Assembly: GCA_016933675.1 (NCBI GenBank)
Contig: JAFGAM010000083.1
Coordinates: 1 to 60,916, forward strand
Direction of reading: 5' to 3'
Length of the DNA: 60,916 nt
DNA from: Candidatus Anaeroferrophillacea bacterium
GTDB lineage: Bacteria > Desulfobacterota > Anaeroferrophillalia > Anaeroferrophillales > Anaeroferrophillaceae
Positions 11,541 to 20,197 of the stretch are shown here, in pieces. The notes under the pieces are model-generated. The model did no database searches, was not told the origin of the DNA, and saw only the letters and a list, made by a program, of their open reading frames with translations. A program made the translations under genes and the position numbers. Each line of letters starts with the position of its first letter. Within the stretch, counting starts at the first letter, position 1.

Positions 11541-12332
11541 TCAGAGCAGAATGGCGAGAAACACGGTCGAAACGTCGAATAAGAGTTTCGGCGGACTGCC
11601 GCCGCGGAGGAAGATATCGTCGGTGATGCGGGTCTGCATGCGGGTCACGATGACCTCGTAGCCCATGTTGATGTAACCCTCGCCGCCCGCCTCGTTGGTC
11701 CGCAGGAAAAGCCGCCCGTCGTCGTCGCGGTAGGTTTTCAGACGCCAGTTCACCTGGCCCAGGTTGTGGTGCAGACGCTCGAGACGGCCCGGCGGCACCT
11801 CGAGGCTGCTGACCAGCGGGCCGTCATCATCGGTGCCGTAGGCCTCGTTGATGCTGCGTTGCAACCCCCGGCAGAGAAGCCAGACGCGATCGTTGTTGCC
11901 GGGCTCAGGGCCGGGCGCAAAGGCCAGGGTAAGCATTTCATGGGACGGCAGATCACCGGGACAGCCGTCGGGCGGCGGCCCGTTCACGGACAGGGCCGTC
12001 AGTTTCCGCCGGCGACGTTCGAGGTCGGGTTCGTAGCACGGATTCTTGGCATAGAGACGGCGGCCGAACTCCACCACATCCCGGATATGCTCCTTCATGT
12101 GATAGCGCAGCAGCTTGACGTCGGTGGGCATCACCGCCTGGGCTACCGGGTTGTCCGGGTGCAACAGCGGCCGGCTGCAGCCTAATGCCGGCAGCAGAGA
12201 ACCGGTCATCAGCAGGAACATTACCGGCAACCGGGGTAGACGGCCGACGCGCCGACCGCGCCCGGAGTTCCCATTCCCGGCCCTGCCGTTCCGAGACCTG
12301 CCGGCAATCCGAGGCGTCGCCTTCACTGCCAT
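11541..12332 (-). CDS. Putative lipoprotein, unknown function
   Basis: About 263 residues. The N terminus is long and Arg-rich, followed by a hydrophobic segment and the lipobox LPALGC, so the protein should be lipid-anchored on Cys near residue 52. The rest is soluble and resembles no family I can name. The chosen ATG at 12332 has a GGGGG/GGTGG-rich upstream region; a frame-open ATG at 12419 would add an implausible leader. It stands alone, convergent with the membrane protein gene. Confidence 0.55.
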   Translation of the reverse strand: MAVKATPRIAGRSRNGRAGNGNSGRGRRVGRLPRLPVMFLLMTGSLLPALGCSRPLLHPDNPVAQAVMPTDVKLLRYHMKEHIRDVVEFGRRLYAKNPCYEPDLERRRRKLTALSVNGPPPDGCPGDLPSHEMLTLAFAPGPEPGNNDRVWLLCRGLQRSINEAYGTDDDGPLVSSLEVPPGRLERLHHNLGQVNWRLKTYRDDDGRLFLRTNEAGGEGYINMGYEVIVTRMQTRITDDIFLRGGSPPKLLFDVSTVFLAILL

Positions 12333-12711
12333 CCGCCACCCCCTGTTCACCGCACCGACCGCTGACAATGAAACCGCGGAAAATGCCGGACCCGCCCCTG
12401 AAGGGGCACGGCACGCCATGCCCCTTCAACGGCGCCGATTTCCGCGCTCCGCCAGCCAGGAATTCATTGCCGCAAGGCAAACCGAAACACACCTCACCCC
12501 CCGTCGTGTGCGAAAGGGAAGCTGTTTCGTCGATCCTCGTGGCGTTTTGGGGCCCATCACCCCGCCCCGCGGAGGGGGAAGTCATGCGGCAATAATCATC
12601 CCGGATAACATTGCGCCACGCCCGGAAACAGGGAATTGGCGGCGGATAAAAAGTACGCCGGGGCAACCCGGGTTGCAATGTAACCCAAAAACCGGTGCGG
12701 TTACAAAACCG
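12333..12711. other. Gene-free stretch with a hairpin and the alaS 3' region
   Basis: No credible reading frame is present. An inverted repeat with nine-base arms GAAGGGGCA (12400-12408) and TGCCCCTTC (12419-12427) could fold in either transcript. The right end holds AACC/GGTT inverted repeats and T-runs downstream of alaS that could end its transcript, but none is a clean terminator. A short dispersed-repeat copy (GTGCGGTTACAAAACCGTC) overlaps the alaS stop. Confidence 0.4.
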
Positions 12712-15351
12712 TCAGATCAACGCCTGCACCAGTGCCAGTGCCGCGTCGAGGCGGCCGCCGTCCGGGCCGCCGGCCTGGGCCAGTTCCGGTTTGCCGCCGC
12801 CGCGGCCACCCACCGCCGCCGCCAGCTCCTTGATCAGGCCACCGGCGGGATGTTTTTTTCGCCACGCTTCACCGACATGGGCAATGAGCAGCGCCTTGCC
12901 GTCGGCCACAGCGCCGAGAACGGTGATCCCGTCCACGTTCTTCTGCTTGTAGACGTCCATGATCCGCCGCATCTCCTTCGGGTCATCGCACTCCACCCGG
13001 GCGACCAGGAGCGGTACGCCGTTGACCGCTTCCACCGCCGCGGCTTCCTGACCGCCACCGGCGGTACCGGAACGCAACCGATCCTTGAGCCGGGCGATCT
13101 CCTTTAGCTGCTCCTTCAACTGTTCGTGGAGCCGGTCGATCTTTTCCGGTAAATCGGCCACCGCGGCCCCCTTGAAGCGGGCTGCCGCCGCCCGCAGCAG
13201 CCGGTCATCCTCATGCACCGCCTGCCAGGCGGCCATGCCGGCCACCCCCTCGATGCGCCGCACCCCGGCGGCGATACCGGTTTCGGAGGTGATCTTGAAG
13301 AAACCGATATCCCCGGTGCGACCCACGTGAGTGCCACCGCAGAGTTCACAGCTCGCCGCCCCCATGCGCACCATGCGCACCTCATCGCCGTACTTTTCAC
13401 CGAAGATGGCCATCGCCCCGTCGGCCACCGCCGTCGCCATGGAGGTGACCTCGGTTTCCACCGGCAGATTGGCCATGATCTCGCGGTTCACCAGCGCCTC
13501 GACGCGGCTCAGCTCTTCGGGGGTCATGGCGGCGAAATGGGAAAAGTCGAAACGCATCCGCTCGGGGGTCACCAGCGAACCGGCCTGTTTGACATGCTCA
13601 CCAAGCACCGTGCGAAGTTTCGCCTGCAGGAGGTGAGTGACGGAATGGTGGCGCATGGTTGCCAGGCGCTCATCCTCGGCCACCGCCAGCCGGCAGCGGT
13701 CGCCGACGGTAATCGTGCCCTCCTCCACCACCGCGTGATGCACGAAAAGGGTATCAATCGGCTTGTCGGTGCGGCCGATGGCGAGTTTTACCCCGCCGGC
13801 GGCCGCGGCACTGCCGATATCCCCCACCTGGCCGCCGGATTCACCGTAGAACGGTGTGCGGTCGAAGATCACCTCAACCTGCTGGCCGGCATCGGCGCGG
13901 GAGACCCGTTCGCCGTCCTTGAGGATGGCCAGCACCGTGCCCTCGGCGGCGAGGCCGTCGTAGCCGACGAATGCGGTCTTCACCCCTTCCCGGACAAGAT
14001 CCTTGTACACGGTACCCACCGCCTCCTCGCCGGAGCCCTTCCACGACTCCCGCGATTTCTCCTGCTGCAGGCGCATCTGGGCGGCGAAACCGTCGTGGTC
14101 CACCGTCACCCCCTCGCGGTCGACGATGTCCTCGGTCAGGTCGACGGGGAAACCGAAGGTGTCGTAAAGCCGGAACACCACCGCGCCGGAAAGCGCGGAT
14201 TCGCCGCGCTGCCGCAGCAGCGCAAGCTCCTCTTCCAGGAGCTTCAGGCCGCGGTCGAGGGTCTCGCCGAAACGTTCCTCCTCGCTTCTGATCACCCGGG
14301 TGACGAAGGGCAGCGATTCGGTCAGTTCGGGGTAGGCGTCGCGCATCTGCCCGGCGACGGCCGCCGCCAAACGGTAGAGAAACGGCCCGTCGATGCCCAG
14401 CAGCTTGCCGTGACGCGCCGCCCGGCGCATGATCCGCCGGAGTACGTAGCCGCGGCCGTCGTTGGCCGGCAGAACGCCGTCGGCAATGAGAAAGGTGGTC
14501 GCCCGGCTGTGGTCCGCCAGCACCCGCAGGGAGACGTCATGCTCCGGATCATCGCCGTAGGTCTTGCCGGAGATACGCTCGCCGGCGCTGATGATATCGC
14601 GCAGCAGATCGGTATCGTAGTTGCTCTTCACCCCCTGTGCCACCGCGGCCAGCCGTTCGAGGCCCATGCCGGTGTCGATGCTGGGCTTCGGCAGCGGCGT
14701 CATGGTGCCGTCGGCGTCGCGGTTGAACTGCATGAACACCAGGTTCCAGATCTCCAGGTAGCGGTCGCAATCGCACAAACCGATGCCGCAGGAATCGCCG
14801 CAGGTCATCTCTTCGCCCTGGTCGATGAGGATCTCCGAACACGGGCCGCAGGGGCCGGTGTCGCCCATGGCCCAGAAATTATCCTTCTCACCCATGCGAA
14901 CGATGCGTTCCTCGGGCACACCGATGACATCGCGCCAGAGGTTGTAGGCCTCGTCATCCTCACGGAACACCGTCACCCACAGCCGGTCCACCGGCAGCTT
15001 CATGCAATCGACGAGGTATTCCCAGGCGAAGCGGATGGCACCCTCCTTGAAATAATCGCCGAAAGAGAAGTTGCCGAGCATCTCGAAGAAGGTGTGGTGA
15101 CGGGCGGTGCGGCCGACGTTTTCGAGGTCGTTGTGCTTGCCGCCGGCACGGACGCACTTCTGCGCCGTGGTGGCGCGGACATAGTCCCGCTGCTCGAGGC
15201 CGAGGAAGGTATCCTTGAACTGATTCATCCCCGCATTGGTGAACAGCAGCGTCGGATCGTTGAGGGGGACGAGGCCGGAACTCTTGACCTCCACATGCCC
15301 GTGCGCGGCGAAATAGTCCAGGAAACTGCGGCGAATGTCATTACCGGTCAT
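12712..15351 (-). CDS. alaS: Alanyl-tRNA synthetase
   Basis: A full-length (879 residues) class II synthetase that charges tRNA-Ala. The class II motif around TNAGMNQFKD is near residue 38. The editing domain has HSVTHLL near 567 and CELCGGTHVGRTG near 669, which supply the zinc and editing site. The C-terminal C-Ala domain carries the glycine-rich GGRGGG segment. The start ATG is preceded by GAGGAG. It is the last gene of the pgpA-cinA/thpR-recA-pilT-recX-alaS run; gap to recX is 56 bases. Confidence 0.97.
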   Translation of the reverse strand: MTGNDIRRSFLDYFAAHGHVEVKSSGLVPLNDPTLLFTNAGMNQFKDTFLGLEQRDYVRATTAQKCVRAGGKHNDLENVGRTARHHTFFEMLGNFSFGDYFKEGAIRFAWEYLVDCMKLPVDRLWVTVFREDDEAYNLWRDVIGVPEERIVRMGEKDNFWAMGDTGPCGPCSEILIDQGEEMTCGDSCGIGLCDCDRYLEIWNLVFMQFNRDADGTMTPLPKPSIDTGMGLERLAAVAQGVKSNYDTDLLRDIISAGERISGKTYGDDPEHDVSLRVLADHSRATTFLIADGVLPANDGRGYVLRRIMRRAARHGKLLGIDGPFLYRLAAAVAGQMRDAYPELTESLPFVTRVIRSEEERFGETLDRGLKLLEEELALLRQRGESALSGAVVFRLYDTFGFPVDLTEDIVDREGVTVDHDGFAAQMRLQQEKSRESWKGSGEEAVGTVYKDLVREGVKTAFVGYDGLAAEGTVLAILKDGERVSRADAGQQVEVIFDRTPFYGESGGQVGDIGSAAAAGGVKLAIGRTDKPIDTLFVHHAVVEEGTITVGDRCRLAVAEDERLATMRHHSVTHLLQAKLRTVLGEHVKQAGSLVTPERMRFDFSHFAAMTPEELSRVEALVNREIMANLPVETEVTSMATAVADGAMAIFGEKYGDEVRMVRMGAASCELCGGTHVGRTGDIGFFKITSETGIAAGVRRIEGVAGMAAWQAVHEDDRLLRAAAARFKGAAVADLPEKIDRLHEQLKEQLKEIARLKDRLRSGTAGGGQEAAAVEAVNGVPLLVARVECDDPKEMRRIMDVYKQKNVDGITVLGAVADGKALLIAHVGEAWRKKHPAGGLIKELAAAVGGRGGGKPELAQAGGPDGGRLDAALALVQALI

Positions 15352-15407
15352 AGGTGTGATCTCCTCGTCTTGCAGTCAACTTCGGGTACGGTGCCTTTTG
15401 GCGGCAG

Positions 15408-15875
15408 CTACGGGAACATCATCGTTGACGATTTATAATGTGCACGTTCCTGACGCCGGCGGCGGACAAAATCGGCAAACTCCTCCGGCAGAAAACCCCG
15501 CCGGACCAGGGCGGCATAGAGATCACCACGGCAGCGGGCGGCCAGCCGTTCGAAAACCGGTTCCAGGTCCGCTCCGTCGAGATCGGCAAAGAGCTCCGCC
15601 GCCAGCGCGCGGGATAACTCCGCACCGGCCCCCGCCTGCCGCAGCTTGTGCCCGATCAACCGCCGGCCGTAGCCCTTTTCCCAGAGATACCGGTGTGCCA
15701 GCCGCCGCCCCCAGGCGGCGTCGTCGAGATAGCCCAGTTCGCACAGCCGGGCAATCGCGACCTCGATGTCCGCCGCGGCAAAGTCGCGGTCAGCCAGCTT
15801 GCGCCGCAGCTCGGCCTCGAAATGAGGCCGGCGCGCCAGAAAGTCGAGGGCTTTGTCAAATGTCGGCGTCGCCAT
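15408..15875 (-). CDS. recX: Regulatory protein RecX
   Basis: A 155-residue alpha-helical RecX/OraA protein, which binds RecA filaments and limits their activity. Its three-helix repeats and the typical LCELGYLDDAAWGRRLAHRY segment are clear. It sits between pilT and alaS, with recA one gene upstream, consistent with co-expression with its target. Confidence 0.9.
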   Translation of the reverse strand: MATPTFDKALDFLARRPHFEAELRRKLADRDFAAADIEVAIARLCELGYLDDAAWGRRLAHRYLWEKGYGRRLIGHKLRQAGAGAELSRALAAELFADLDGADLEPVFERLAARCRGDLYAALVRRGFLPEEFADFVRRRRQERAHYKSSTMMFP

Positions 15876-15894
15876 GGATGATAGCTGCCGAAGC

Positions 15895-17094
15895 TTAGAA
15901 CCGTTCGATCCGATCTTTCATATCACCCGCCGCACCGGCCTGCTCCCCCTCGCTGTCGGCACCGCCGTCCCGGCCCTCGAACTCGTCCCAGGAGGTATCG
16001 GTGCCGGTGGAGATCCCCTTGACCTTGAGTTCGAAATCGTCGGGATTGCTGCACTGGCGCAACGCCTCCTCGTAGCTGATAAACCCCTTGTTCATCAGAT
16101 TGAAGAACGACTGGTCGAAGGACTGCATGCCGTAAACCGTATGCCCCTTGGCAATGGCATCCCGGATCTCGTGGGTTTTTCCTTTTTCGGCGATACATTC
16201 ACGCACCCGGGCGTTGGCGATCAGCACCTCCACCGCCGGCACCCGCCCCTTCTCGTCGCGGCTCGGTACCAGCCGCTGGGAGACAACCCCCTTGAGCACC
16301 CCGGCAAGCTGCAGCCGCACCTGGGTCTGCTGAAACGGCGGAAAGACCGAAACGATGCGATTGATGGTCTCCAGGGCATCGACGGTATGCAGGGTACTGA
16401 GGACCAGATGACCGGTTTCCGCCGCCGTCAGGGCAATCTCGATGGTTTCGATATCCCGCATCTCGCCCACCAGGATGACGTCCGGATCCTGACGCAGCGC
16501 CGCCCGCAGGGCAAGGGAGAACGAGGTGGTGTCGAAGCCTACCTCGCGCTGGCTGATGATGCTCATGCGGTCCCGGTGGATGTATTCGATGGGATCCTCG
16601 ATGGTGATGATGTTGACGCCGCGGCTGCGGTTGATATAGTCGATCATCGACGCCAGCGTCGTACTCTTCCCGCTGCCGGTGGTGCCGGTAACGAGAATCA
16701 GCCCGCGCTGAGTCTCGTTGACCAGCTTTTCGATTACCGGCGGCAGGTTGAGCTGCGTGAAGTCGAGGATATCGAAGGAAATCGCCCGCAGCACGATGAC
16801 CGGGGTACCCCGCTGCTGGTAGACATTCACCCGGAAGCGGCCGACGCCGGTAAGACCGTAGGAAAAATCGACCTCGCGGAAATCGGCGAAACGCTCTTTC
16901 TCCAGCGGCCCCATGACCTCGTCGGACATCGCCCGAATCGTCTGCAGTTCCAGCCGGCCGAAATTCTTCAATGGATACAGCCGGCCGTCGACCCGGATAA
17001 CGGGCGGATCGTTGACCTTCAGGTGGATATCGGAGGCCCGGTAGGAAACCGCCTGCTTGAGAATCGTATCGAGGTTCACGGGATCGCTGGTCAT
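15895..17094 (-). CDS. pilT: Type IV pilus retraction ATPase PilT
   Basis: A hexameric secretion-type ATPase of about 399 residues that powers pilus retraction. Walker A GTTGSGKST lies near residue 135, the Asp box VNIITIEDPIEY near 160, Walker B VILVGEMRD near 200 and the His box LSTLHTVDALE near 225. The AIRNLIRE-type retraction motif common in PilT is not obvious, so PilU or a PilT paralogue is possible. The C terminus carries an acidic, Gly-rich tail. The ATG at 17094 has GGAG upstream; a GTG at 17100 directly after the recA stop is the alternative. Confidence 0.87.
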   Translation of the reverse strand: MTSDPVNLDTILKQAVSYRASDIHLKVNDPPVIRVDGRLYPLKNFGRLELQTIRAMSDEVMGPLEKERFADFREVDFSYGLTGVGRFRVNVYQQRGTPVIVLRAISFDILDFTQLNLPPVIEKLVNETQRGLILVTGTTGSGKSTTLASMIDYINRSRGVNIITIEDPIEYIHRDRMSIISQREVGFDTTSFSLALRAALRQDPDVILVGEMRDIETIEIALTAAETGHLVLSTLHTVDALETINRIVSVFPPFQQTQVRLQLAGVLKGVVSQRLVPSRDEKGRVPAVEVLIANARVRECIAEKGKTHEIRDAIAKGHTVYGMQSFDQSFFNLMNKGFISYEEALRQCSNPDDFELKVKGISTGTDTSWDEFEGRDGGADSEGEQAGAAGDMKDRIERF

Positions 17095-17100
17095 GGGCAC

Positions 17101-18165
17101 CTACTCCGCCGCGGTATCGGCGACATCCCCGGCCGCCGCGTCTTTACCGACCGCACCGGTACCCGCGGCCGGACCGCCGAGGCTGTAGAACGCCCGCACC
17201 TCGCGCTCGATATCATCGATGAGCGCCGGGTTCTCCTCCAGGTAGTCACGGACAAAATCCCGCCCCTGGCCGAGACGCTCGTTGTTGTAGGAATACCACG
17301 AACCGCTCTTCTCGACGATGTCGTGTTTGACCCCGAGGTCGAGCACGTCGCCGGCACGGGATATCCCCTTGCCGTAGATAATGTCGAAGGTCGCCTCCTT
17401 GAAAGGCGGCGCCACCTTGTTCTTCACCACCTTCACCCGGGTCGAGCTGCCCAGCACCTGTTCGCCCTTCTTGATGGTACCGGTCCGGCGGATGTCCATG
17501 CGCACCGAAGCGTAGAATTTCAGCGCGTTGCCGCCGGTGGTGGTCTCCGGGTTGCCGAACATGACGCCGATCTTCATACGGATCTGATTGATGAATATTA
17601 CCATCGCCTTGGAACGGCTGATGGCCGCCACCAGCTTGCGCAGCGCCTGGGACATGAGCCGCGCCTGCAGGCCCATGTGGGAGTCGCCCATGTCGCCCTC
17701 GATCTCGGCACGGGGCACGAGCGCGGCCACCGAGTCGACCACCACCACGTCCACCGCGCCGCTGCGCACGAGAATCTCGGCAATTTCGAGAGCCTGCTCA
17801 CCGGTATCCGGCTGCGATACCAGCAGTTCCCCGGTATTGACCCCGAGATTGCCGGCATAGGTCACGTCGAGGGCGTGCTCGGCGTCGACGAAGGCGGCCA
17901 TGCCGCCCAGTTTCTGGGCCTGGGCGACGATACTCAGCGCCAGGGTGGTTTTCCCCGACGATTCGGGACCGTAGATCTCCACCACCCGGCCGCGCGGGAC
18001 GCCGCCGACCCCGAGGGCGATGTCCAGGCTCAGCGCCCCGGTGGGAATCACCTCGATGCTGCGCACCGCGCCCTCATCGCCGAGGCGCATGATGGAGCCC
18101 TTACCGAACTCCTTCTCGATCTGGCTGACCGCCATCTCCATCGCTTTGACTTTATTGGCATCCAT
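17101..18165 (-). CDS. recA: Recombinase RecA
   Basis: A 354-residue recombinase for strand exchange and SOS induction. Walker A GPESSGKT is at residues 66-73, the DNA-binding loop L2 around [14 protein letters not shown] is near 200, and the C-terminal domain is complete with an Ala-rich acidic tail. The start is the ATG at 18165 with AGGGGGA upstream, which gives the standard N terminus; an earlier in-frame ATG would add 19 unusual residues. I looked for a LexA operator in the 160 bases upstream and saw neither the E. coli type nor a clear GGTT...AACC type. Confidence 0.97.
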   Translation of the reverse strand: MDANKVKAMEMAVSQIEKEFGKGSIMRLGDEGAVRSIEVIPTGALSLDIALGVGGVPRGRVVEIYGPESSGKTTLALSIVAQAQKLGGMAAFVDAEHALDVTYAGNLGVNTGELLVSQPDTGEQALEIAEILVRSGAVDVVVVDSVAALVPRAEIEGDMGDSHMGLQARLMSQALRKLVAAISRSKAMVIFINQIRMKIGVMFGNPETTTGGNALKFYASVRMDIRRTGTIKKGEQVLGSSTRVKVVKNKVAPPFKEATFDIIYGKGISRAGDVLDLGVKHDIVEKSGSWYSYNNERLGQGRDFVRDYLEENPALIDDIEREVRAFYSLGGPAAGTGAVGKDAAAGDVADTAAE

Positions 18166-18327
18166 GTATCGGCTCCCCCTTTTCATCCCGTTCCGGCCGG
18201 TATTGTCCGGTATGCTTTTCAATGCGAGCTAAACCGCACCGCACCCCGCCGCCGTCCCGGGGCCGAAATTCACCCGCCCGGATACATCCCGGACAGCGGC
18301 ACCGCGGTTCATGGAGTCCGCGGCGGG

Positions 18328-19440
18328 TCAACGCAGCAGTTCTTCCGGACCCACCGTCGATTCCGGCGGAAAACGGCCCACCACCTCGTAGACGGGGCCG
18401 CCCGGGCCCAGGATGCTGCTGTAGAGCACCAGTTGATCCACCTGCCACGTCAAGTCCAGCGGCAGCCATTCGTCGGCTTCGCGCTGCAGATCTCGGCAGC
18501 ACTGGAGCATCCGGTGACGCCGCGGCCGAATCCGGGCAATGGTCAGGTGGGCGGAAAAAGACCGGCTGTCAGCCGCCAGGCCGGCGGCCCGGCAGCGGTT
18601 TTCAACCTCGGCGGCCAGCGCCGCCAGTTCCCGGCCACCGGCGGCCATCCCGGCCCAGAACACCCGGGGCCGATCCGGCGACGGAAAGAAACCGGTACCA
18701 CCGATGGCGGCGGTAAACGGCGGAAAACACAGCTCAGCGAAACGCCGGACGAACCCGGCGACGGCTTCGTCCGGCAGTTCACCGATAAATTTGATCGTGA
18801 GGTGCAGGTTCTCCGTCACCACCCAGCGGAACGATCCCACCCGGGCAGCCGAACGCCGCAGCACCATGGGCGCAGTCGCCAACTGCTGTTTGACGGTGGC
18901 AGGAATGTCGACAGCGAAAAAGAGTCTCACGACCCACCCCGTTTGAAGCCGCCCCGCCGCCGGCACTTCGGCCAGCACTTCGGCCAGCATCCGCAGCGCC
19001 CGGTCGGCGGCCCGCGACTTGATCTCCTCCCGGTCACCGGCGAACCGGCATTCGCGCACAACCCGCAGGCCGGCGGCATCGACGCCGATATACACCAGCC
19101 CCACCGGCTTCTCCGGCGAACCGCCGCCGGGACCGGCGATACCGGAAACGGCGATACCGGCCTGCACCGGAAAGCGCCCCCGCAGGCCGTCGAGCATGGC
19201 GCCGACCACCTCCGGGCTCACCGCGCCGCGGGCATCGATAAGTTCCGCCGGCACCCCCAGCAACTCGGTCTTGGCCCGGTTGCTGTAGGTTACCACGCCG
19301 CGGTCGAAATAGTCCGAACTGCCGACGACATTGGTGAGGCGATGGGCAATGAGGCCGCCGGTACAAGATTCGGCCGTCGCCAGCCACCACGACCGGCGCC
19401 GCAGAAGATCGCCGAGAAGGATTTCCGGCGCCGCCGTCAC
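18328..19440 (-). CDS. Fusion of CinA C-terminal amidohydrolase and ThpR RNA cyclic phosphodiesterase
   Basis: One uninterrupted 370-codon frame. Residues about 1-165 are the CinA C-terminal domain (PncC, nicotinamide-nucleotide amidase), with the TAESCTGG and SGIAGPGGG signatures. Residues about 170-370 are ThpR/LigT, a 2',3'-cyclic phosphodiesterase, with both catalytic HxT motifs (HLTIKFIG and HLTIARIR). A GTG at 18930 (VRLFFAVDI) preceded by GGGGTGG could start ThpR separately, so a fusion and an internal start are both possible. Its 5' end overlaps pgpA by four bases. In related genomes these are adjacent separate genes. Confidence 0.85.
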   Translation of the reverse strand: MTAAPEILLGDLLRRRSWWLATAESCTGGLIAHRLTNVVGSSDYFDRGVVTYSNRAKTELLGVPAELIDARGAVSPEVVGAMLDGLRGRFPVQAGIAVSGIAGPGGGSPEKPVGLVYIGVDAAGLRVVRECRFAGDREEIKSRAADRALRMLAEVLAEVPAAGRLQTGWVVRLFFAVDIPATVKQQLATAPMVLRRSAARVGSFRWVVTENLHLTIKFIGELPDEAVAGFVRRFAELCFPPFTAAIGGTGFFPSPDRPRVFWAGMAAGGRELAALAAEVENRCRAAGLAADSRSFSAHLTIARIRPRRHRMLQCCRDLQREADEWLPLDLTWQVDQLVLYSSILGPGGPVYEVVGRFPPESTVGPEELLR

Positions 19441-19892
19441 AACACCACCCCGTGCATCAGTGCCAGGGTGACCAGGCCCGCGGCCAGGTCGTCCGCCATC
19501 ACCCCGAAGCCGCCGGCAACCTGCCGGTCGATCCGGCCGATGGGAAACGGTTTGACCATATCGAACAACCGGAAAAGCAGGAACGCAACCATCATGGTCC
19601 GCCAGCCGAAAGGTACGCCGATGGTAGCCAGGAGGAAGCCGGCAATCTCGTCGATGACGATCACCCCGCTGTCGTGGGTCTTGAGCAGCACCTCCATCTC
19701 ACCGGCGGCCCAGGTACCGGCCACGGTGACCATGGCCACCGCGACAAGAGCGGCCCACCAGGGCAGCGACGACAACAGCCACCAGAGGGGGACCGCCACC
19801 GCCGTGCCCGCGGTTCCCGGCGCCACCGGGCAGGCACCGGCATAGACGCCGCTGGCAATGAATACCGCCGTTTCAGTCCGCCGGTCGCTCAT
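19437..19892 (-). CDS. pgpA: Phosphatidylglycerophosphatase A
   Basis: About 151 residues with several membrane segments. It removes phosphate from phosphatidylglycerophosphate in phosphatidylglycerol synthesis. Family marks are PVAPGTAGT near residue 23 and HDSGVIVIDEIAGF near 75, which supplies the acidic metal ligands. The start could be either of the ATGs at 19892 or 19889, or an upstream codon at 19913. It overlaps the CinA-ThpR gene by an ATGA-type junction. Confidence 0.9.
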   Translation of the reverse strand: MSDRRTETAVFIASGVYAGACPVAPGTAGTAVAVPLWWLLSSLPWWAALVAVAMVTVAGTWAAGEMEVLLKTHDSGVIVIDEIAGFLLATIGVPFGWRTMMVAFLLFRLFDMVKPFPIGRIDRQVAGGFGVMADDLAAGLVTLALMHGVVL

Positions 19893-19973
19893 CATTCCCA
19901 CCTTGTCGGGCACCCGCCGCCCTGCGGCCTCCGGGTATCGGCCGGAGCGGCCGGTACGGCCGGGATCTCCTCA

Positions 19974-20159
19974 TCACTCCCACAACCGGATGGCATGCTC
20001 CGGACAATTGTCAACGCAGGCGCCGCATTCAACGCAATCCTCCGGTGCGGTTACCGCCGGCCGGCCGCCGTCACCCCCAGCGGAGAAAACATCCGCCGGA
20101 CAGGCATCGACGCAGCGCCCGCAACCGCGGCACAGATCTTCATCGATTACCGGATACAT
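19974..20159 (-). CDS. Small 2[4Fe-4S] ferredoxin
   Basis: A 61-residue bacterial-type ferredoxin with two complete cluster motifs: CRGCGRCVDACP and CVECGACVDNCP. It shuttles electrons at low potential in the cytoplasm; the partner cannot be told from the context (pgpA downstream, an efflux operon upstream on the same strand). Confidence 0.88.
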   Translation of the reverse strand: MYPVIDEDLCRGCGRCVDACPADVFSAGGDGGRPAVTAPEDCVECGACVDNCPEHAIRLWE

Positions 20160-20168
20160 AAGGGTTTT

Positions 20169-20197
20169 AACCTACCGAAGAGAACGTCATTTGTCAA
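20169..20197 (-). promoter_or_regulatory. Sigma-70 promoter of the ferredoxin gene
   Basis: On the minus strand a perfect TTGACA (20192-20197) is followed by a 17-base spacer and TAGGTT (20169-20174). The -35 box overlaps the stop codon of the upstream efflux lipoprotein gene. The predicted start would lie only about three bases before the ferredoxin ATG, so the mRNA may be almost leaderless. Confidence 0.55.

Noticed and set aside
12400..12427. Riboswitch for the lipoprotein gene
   Set aside because: Only a simple hairpin is visible; no conserved aptamer core is seen and the gene's function gives no ligand.
18166..18327. LexA operator for recA
   Set aside because: Neither CTG...CAG-type spacing nor a GGTT...AACC palindrome is present in the upstream region.
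15853..19845. A 1330-codon open frame on the plus strand
   Set aside because: It is antisense to recX, pilT, recA, CinA-ThpR and pgpA. The frame stays open because high third-position G+C removes stop codons on the opposite strand; it has no domain and no ribosome site.
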